A DNA stretch of 8,630 bases. It comes from Deltaproteobacteria bacterium. GTDB lineage: Bacteria; Desulfobacterota; Desulfomonilia; UBA1062. The stretch spans positions 1 through 8,630 of the forward strand of contig JALNWY010000131.1 in the NCBI GenBank assembly GCA_023230665.1, in the 5' to 3' direction. The position numbers and the translations under genes were made by a program. Positions within the stretch are counted from its first letter, which is position 1. Each line of letters starts with the position of its first letter. Under the pieces are notes generated by a model. The model worked only from the letters and a program-made list of their open reading frames with translations. It was not told the DNA's origin and did not search any database. Positions 7,311-8,630 of this stretch are shown in pieces.

Positions 7311-7323
7311 GTTGCCTGGCAAC
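7311..7323. promoter_or_regulatory. Palindrome GTTGCC-T-GGCAAC between divergent genes
   Basis: Six-base perfect arms flank a single base. The site lies between trhP (minus strand) and the tRNA gene (plus strand), eight bases ahead of the tRNA -35 box. On the minus strand it overlaps TTGCCA (7322-7317), a 5/6 match to a -35 hexamer for trhP. An operator is possible, but the binding protein is unknown. Confidence 0.4.
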
Positions 7324-7330
7324 ATTCCCC

Positions 7331-7358
7331 TTGACTATACACCCTCCTGTGTTTAATT
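7331..7358 (+). promoter_or_regulatory. Promoter of the tRNA-Arg gene
   Basis: TTGACT at 7331-7336 (5/6 match) is followed after 16 bp by TTAATT at 7353-7358 (3/6). The mature tRNA begins ten bases beyond. The -35 box is good and the -10 box mediocre, but position and AT content fit. Confidence 0.5.
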
Positions 7359-7367
7359 AACCCCCAT

Positions 7368-7440
7368 GCCCTCGTAGCTCAGGGGATAGAGCACAGGATT
7401 CCTAATCCTGGTGTCGCAGGTTCGATTCCTGCCGGGGGCA
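7368..7440 (+). tRNA. tRNA-Arg (anticodon CCU, reads AGG)
   Basis: A full cloverleaf of 73 nt. The acceptor stem GCCCTCG/CGGGGGC has 7 bp with one wobble, the D stem is GCTC/GAGC, the anticodon stem is CAGGA/TCCTG with loop TTCCTAA (anticodon CCT), the variable loop is 5 nt, and the T arm is GCAGG-TTCGATT-CCTGC. The discriminator base is A. CCA is not encoded, since TTA follows, so it must be added enzymatically. Genes for this isoacceptor (for example argW of E. coli) are known integration sites, and accessory DNA starts immediately to the right. I saw no duplicate of its 3' end inside the window. Confidence 0.97.
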
Positions 7441-7467
7441 TTAAAATTCAATGAGTTACTTCTTATA

Positions 7468-7483
7468 GGGTATCTCTCTACCC
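7468..7483 (+). terminator. Weak hairpin after the tRNA
   Basis: GGGTA (7468-7472) and TACCC (7479-7483) pair over 5 bp around a 6-nt loop, followed by CCTTT. It may end the tRNA transcript, but the stem is short and the T run is only three bases long. The rest of 7441-7561 shows no gene and is more AT-rich than the core genes. Confidence 0.25.
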
Positions 7484-7561
7484 CCTTTGGCTGTATGCCT
7501 TGGCTCATATCCGCCTTCTCAGCACCACCCGATTCTGTATGTGCTTAATAAATCGTTCTTA

Positions 7562-7590
7562 TTGCTATAACCCTTCCGTACTGCTATAAT
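7562..7590 (+). promoter_or_regulatory. Strong extended -10 sigma70 promoter of the accessory segment
   Basis: TTGCTA at 7562-7567 (4/6) is separated by exactly 17 bp from a perfect TATAAT at 7585-7590, which is preceded by TGC, an extended -10 motif. The start of transcription would be near 7597, about 50 bases before the ATG at 7646. The motif TGCTATAA occurs twice (7563-7570, 7582-7589). No other gene start is nearby, so this promoter should drive the 56-codon ORF and the restriction-modification remnant behind it. Confidence 0.75.
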
Positions 7591-7645
7591 ATTTCACGAG
7601 ATAACAGTTTATACTCTGTGCGTCTTGCTGCAAGAGGAGACAGGA

Positions 7646-7816
7646 ATGGCATTGCTTGATTTATGGAATAAGGACCGCGCACAGCTTGCTGAAAAGCAGG
7701 TCCATGCGTTCTTCGGCGCATCTTACAGAGATCGGAATAAGCCGAGCAATATGCCTGCTACCAATTATGGCCCCTTATTGCCGTATAAAGACAACTGGCA
7801 GGTATTCGACTCGTAG
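7646..7816 (+). CDS. Short ORF (56 aa) leading the restriction-modification remnant
   Basis: It encodes 56 residues from ATG 7646, beginning MALLDLWNKDRAQLAEKQV and ending NWQVFDS. Translation is well supported by AGGAG at 7635-7639, six bases ahead of the ATG, and by the strong promoter upstream. The first 20 or so residues resemble, from memory, the N-terminus of a protein sometimes encoded beside hsdM genes. The rest resembles nothing I know, so this may be the 5' stub of a larger gene joined to foreign sequence. No catalytic motif, membrane segment or signal peptide is visible. The HsdM fragment starts 48 bp after its stop. It could be a real small protein, but a truncated gene is more likely. 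Confidence 0.5.
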   Translation: MALLDLWNKDRAQLAEKQVHAFFGASYRDRNKPSNMPATNYGPLLPYKDNWQVFDS

Positions 7817-7864
7817 GCGCAGCGAACGGGCACATCAAGATAACACACAGAAGGAGACTGGGTA

Positions 7865-8510
7865 TTGATACACCTGGAGAATATCGAAGCGATTGAAAAG
7901 CGGCTCTGGACTGCGGCGGATACATTGCAGGCAAACTCGAACTATGCCAGCAACGAGTATTTCCTGCCCGTGATGGGCCTGATCTTTCTTCGTCACGCCT
8001 ACAGCCGGTATTTAAGCGTCAAGGACTCAATCGTAGCCAATCTGCCCATGCGCGGCGGCAAGGCGCGGCTGCTCTACAGGGAATGGTTTATCCACCTCCG
8101 CTTTCCCGGCCACGAGCACGTCAAGATCATTGACTGCGTGCCCGAGGGGTGGGAGAAATCAATAATCGGAAGAAAATCATCATTTATCTCTCGCGGCATA
8201 ATCCCTCATTATGACGATGAAGCTGTTGGGATAGTCATGAACCAGAAATGCATTCGAGATAAGAAATTGACACTGGATTTTGCACGCCGCCAATCGAAAG
8301 AGGTACCACCAAACAAACTCGTTAGATTTGGCGACGTCCTTATTAATTCGACTGGCCAAGGGACGCTTGGCCGTGTTGCTCAGTTTCTTGATGAAATCGA
8401 AAACTGCACAGTCGATTCACATGTGACTATCTCACGTCCGGATGAGAATGTTCCCATCTTCCTTTATGGAAGATTACTTGGCTAGCATGGGGCGAGGTGC
8501 AACGAATCAA
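7865..8510 (+). pseudogene. Type I restriction-modification remnant: HsdM N-terminus fused to HsdS, then frameshifted
   Basis: The start is TTG 7865, with AAGGAG (7851-7856) eight bases upstream. Residues 1 to about 65 (IEAIEKRLWTAADTL, NSNYASNEYFLPVMGLIFLR, HAYSRYL) are the N-terminal helical part of the HsdM methyltransferase subunit. From about residue 66 the protein is the specificity subunit HsdS: ARLLYREWF, HLRFPGHEHVKI and VPEGWEK, which normally open the second recognition half, then a recognition domain with GDVLINSTGQGTLGR and VDSHVTISRP. The join is in frame. All HsdM catalytic motifs (NPPF and the AdoMet site) and the first HsdS half are missing. The ORF stops at 8483-8485, but a shift to the third frame near 8462-8466 gives MEDYLASMGRGATNQ, a standard HsdS continuation, up to about 8510. 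It is not expected to methylate or to support restriction. Confidence 0.85.
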
Positions 8511-8630
8511 GCGGCTGGGGATCTCCCGGGAGACTGTCAGAAAGTATCTCCATGATCCCGATTCGGCTTTGCGGGACAGGAAGGCCAGGCAGCGGCCAAG
8601 TAAGCTGGACCCGTACCGGGAGACGATTCA
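8505..8630 (+). mobile_element. istA: IS21-type transposase (IstA) fragment, 5'-truncated, runs off the window
   Basis: In the frame whose codons begin at 8488, 8491 and so on, the sequence reads IKRLGISRETVRKYLHDPD followed by RPSKLDPYRETI. The segment RLGISRETVRKYL is the N-terminal helix-turn-helix typical of IS21 IstA, and the basic and proline-rich stretch before LDPY is also typical. The usual first helix and start codon are absent: no ATG exists in this frame after the stop at 8443-8445, only GTG 8494. No inverted repeat or TG end separates it from hsdS. The fragment therefore begins abruptly inside hsdS at about 8505-8512. Whether the rest of istA and istB is intact lies beyond the window. 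Confidence 0.75.

Noticed and set aside
7789..7917. Frame-1 open stretch reading GIRLVGAANGHIKITH between the 56-codon ORF and HsdM
   Set aside because: There is no ATG or GTG start, no ribosome site and no known family. It overlaps the well-supported HsdM start.
7441..8630. CRISPR array or tandem repeats, and a second copy of the tRNA 3' end as an att site
   Set aside because: No repeated units of CRISPR size and no match to the tRNA 3' sequence were found when reading through this segment.

Overview
The window looks like chromosomal DNA of a moderately GC-rich Gram-negative bacterium. A deltaproteobacterial (Desulfobacterota-like) source is my guess, from the PAS-rich NarX-type kinase, the nucleotidyltransferase type and the tRNA gene without an encoded CCA. 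No marker gene here proves the taxonomy. The left three quarters is core-type DNA. The right end, beyond a tRNA-Arg gene, is a damaged accessory segment.

Layout. (1) 1-325: no convincing gene. A strong hairpin at 129-158 probably ends an upstream transcription unit. (2) 326-3227: an overlapping two-gene operon on the + strand, a membrane-anchored PAS sensor histidine kinase (HisKA_3 type) followed by a NarL/UvrY-type response regulator. (3) 3228-3672: a 445-bp gap rich in signals. It holds a TGTAGG-N6-CCTACA dyad resembling the GacA/UvrY box, an AT-rich palindrome, a large branched terminator with a nine-T tract, a tandem 9-bp repeat and a sigma70-like promoter. A small RNA under control of the neighbouring regulator is an attractive but unproven reading. 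(4) 3673-4211: a nucleotidyltransferase-like gene that seems to have lost its middle and changed frame. (5) 4099-7274, minus strand: an ATGA-coupled pair, a U32 family tRNA-hydroxylation protein (TrhP/YegQ type) followed by a UvrD/Rep helicase. (6) 7311-7440: a short divergent promoter region and tRNA-Arg(CCU). (7) 7441-8630: a very good extended -10 promoter, a 56-codon ORF with a strong ribosome binding site, then a type I restriction-modification remnant. In that remnant the N-terminus of HsdM is joined in frame to the second half of HsdS. HsdS is then frameshifted and runs into a 5'-truncated IS21-type transposase gene that leaves the window.

How the parts fit. The kinase and regulator form a complete signalling pair whose target may lie immediately downstream. 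The trhP-uvrD pair is housekeeping (wobble-uridine modification and DNA unwinding). The tRNA-Arg(CCU) gene is a plausible integration point for the accessory DNA to its right, although no integrase and no duplicated tRNA 3' end are visible. No intact new defence system is present: the methyltransferase catalytic motifs and the restriction subunit are absent. The strongest leads are the regulator-box/small-RNA candidate and the stacked in-frame deletions (PAS remnant, nucleotidyltransferase, HsdM-HsdS).
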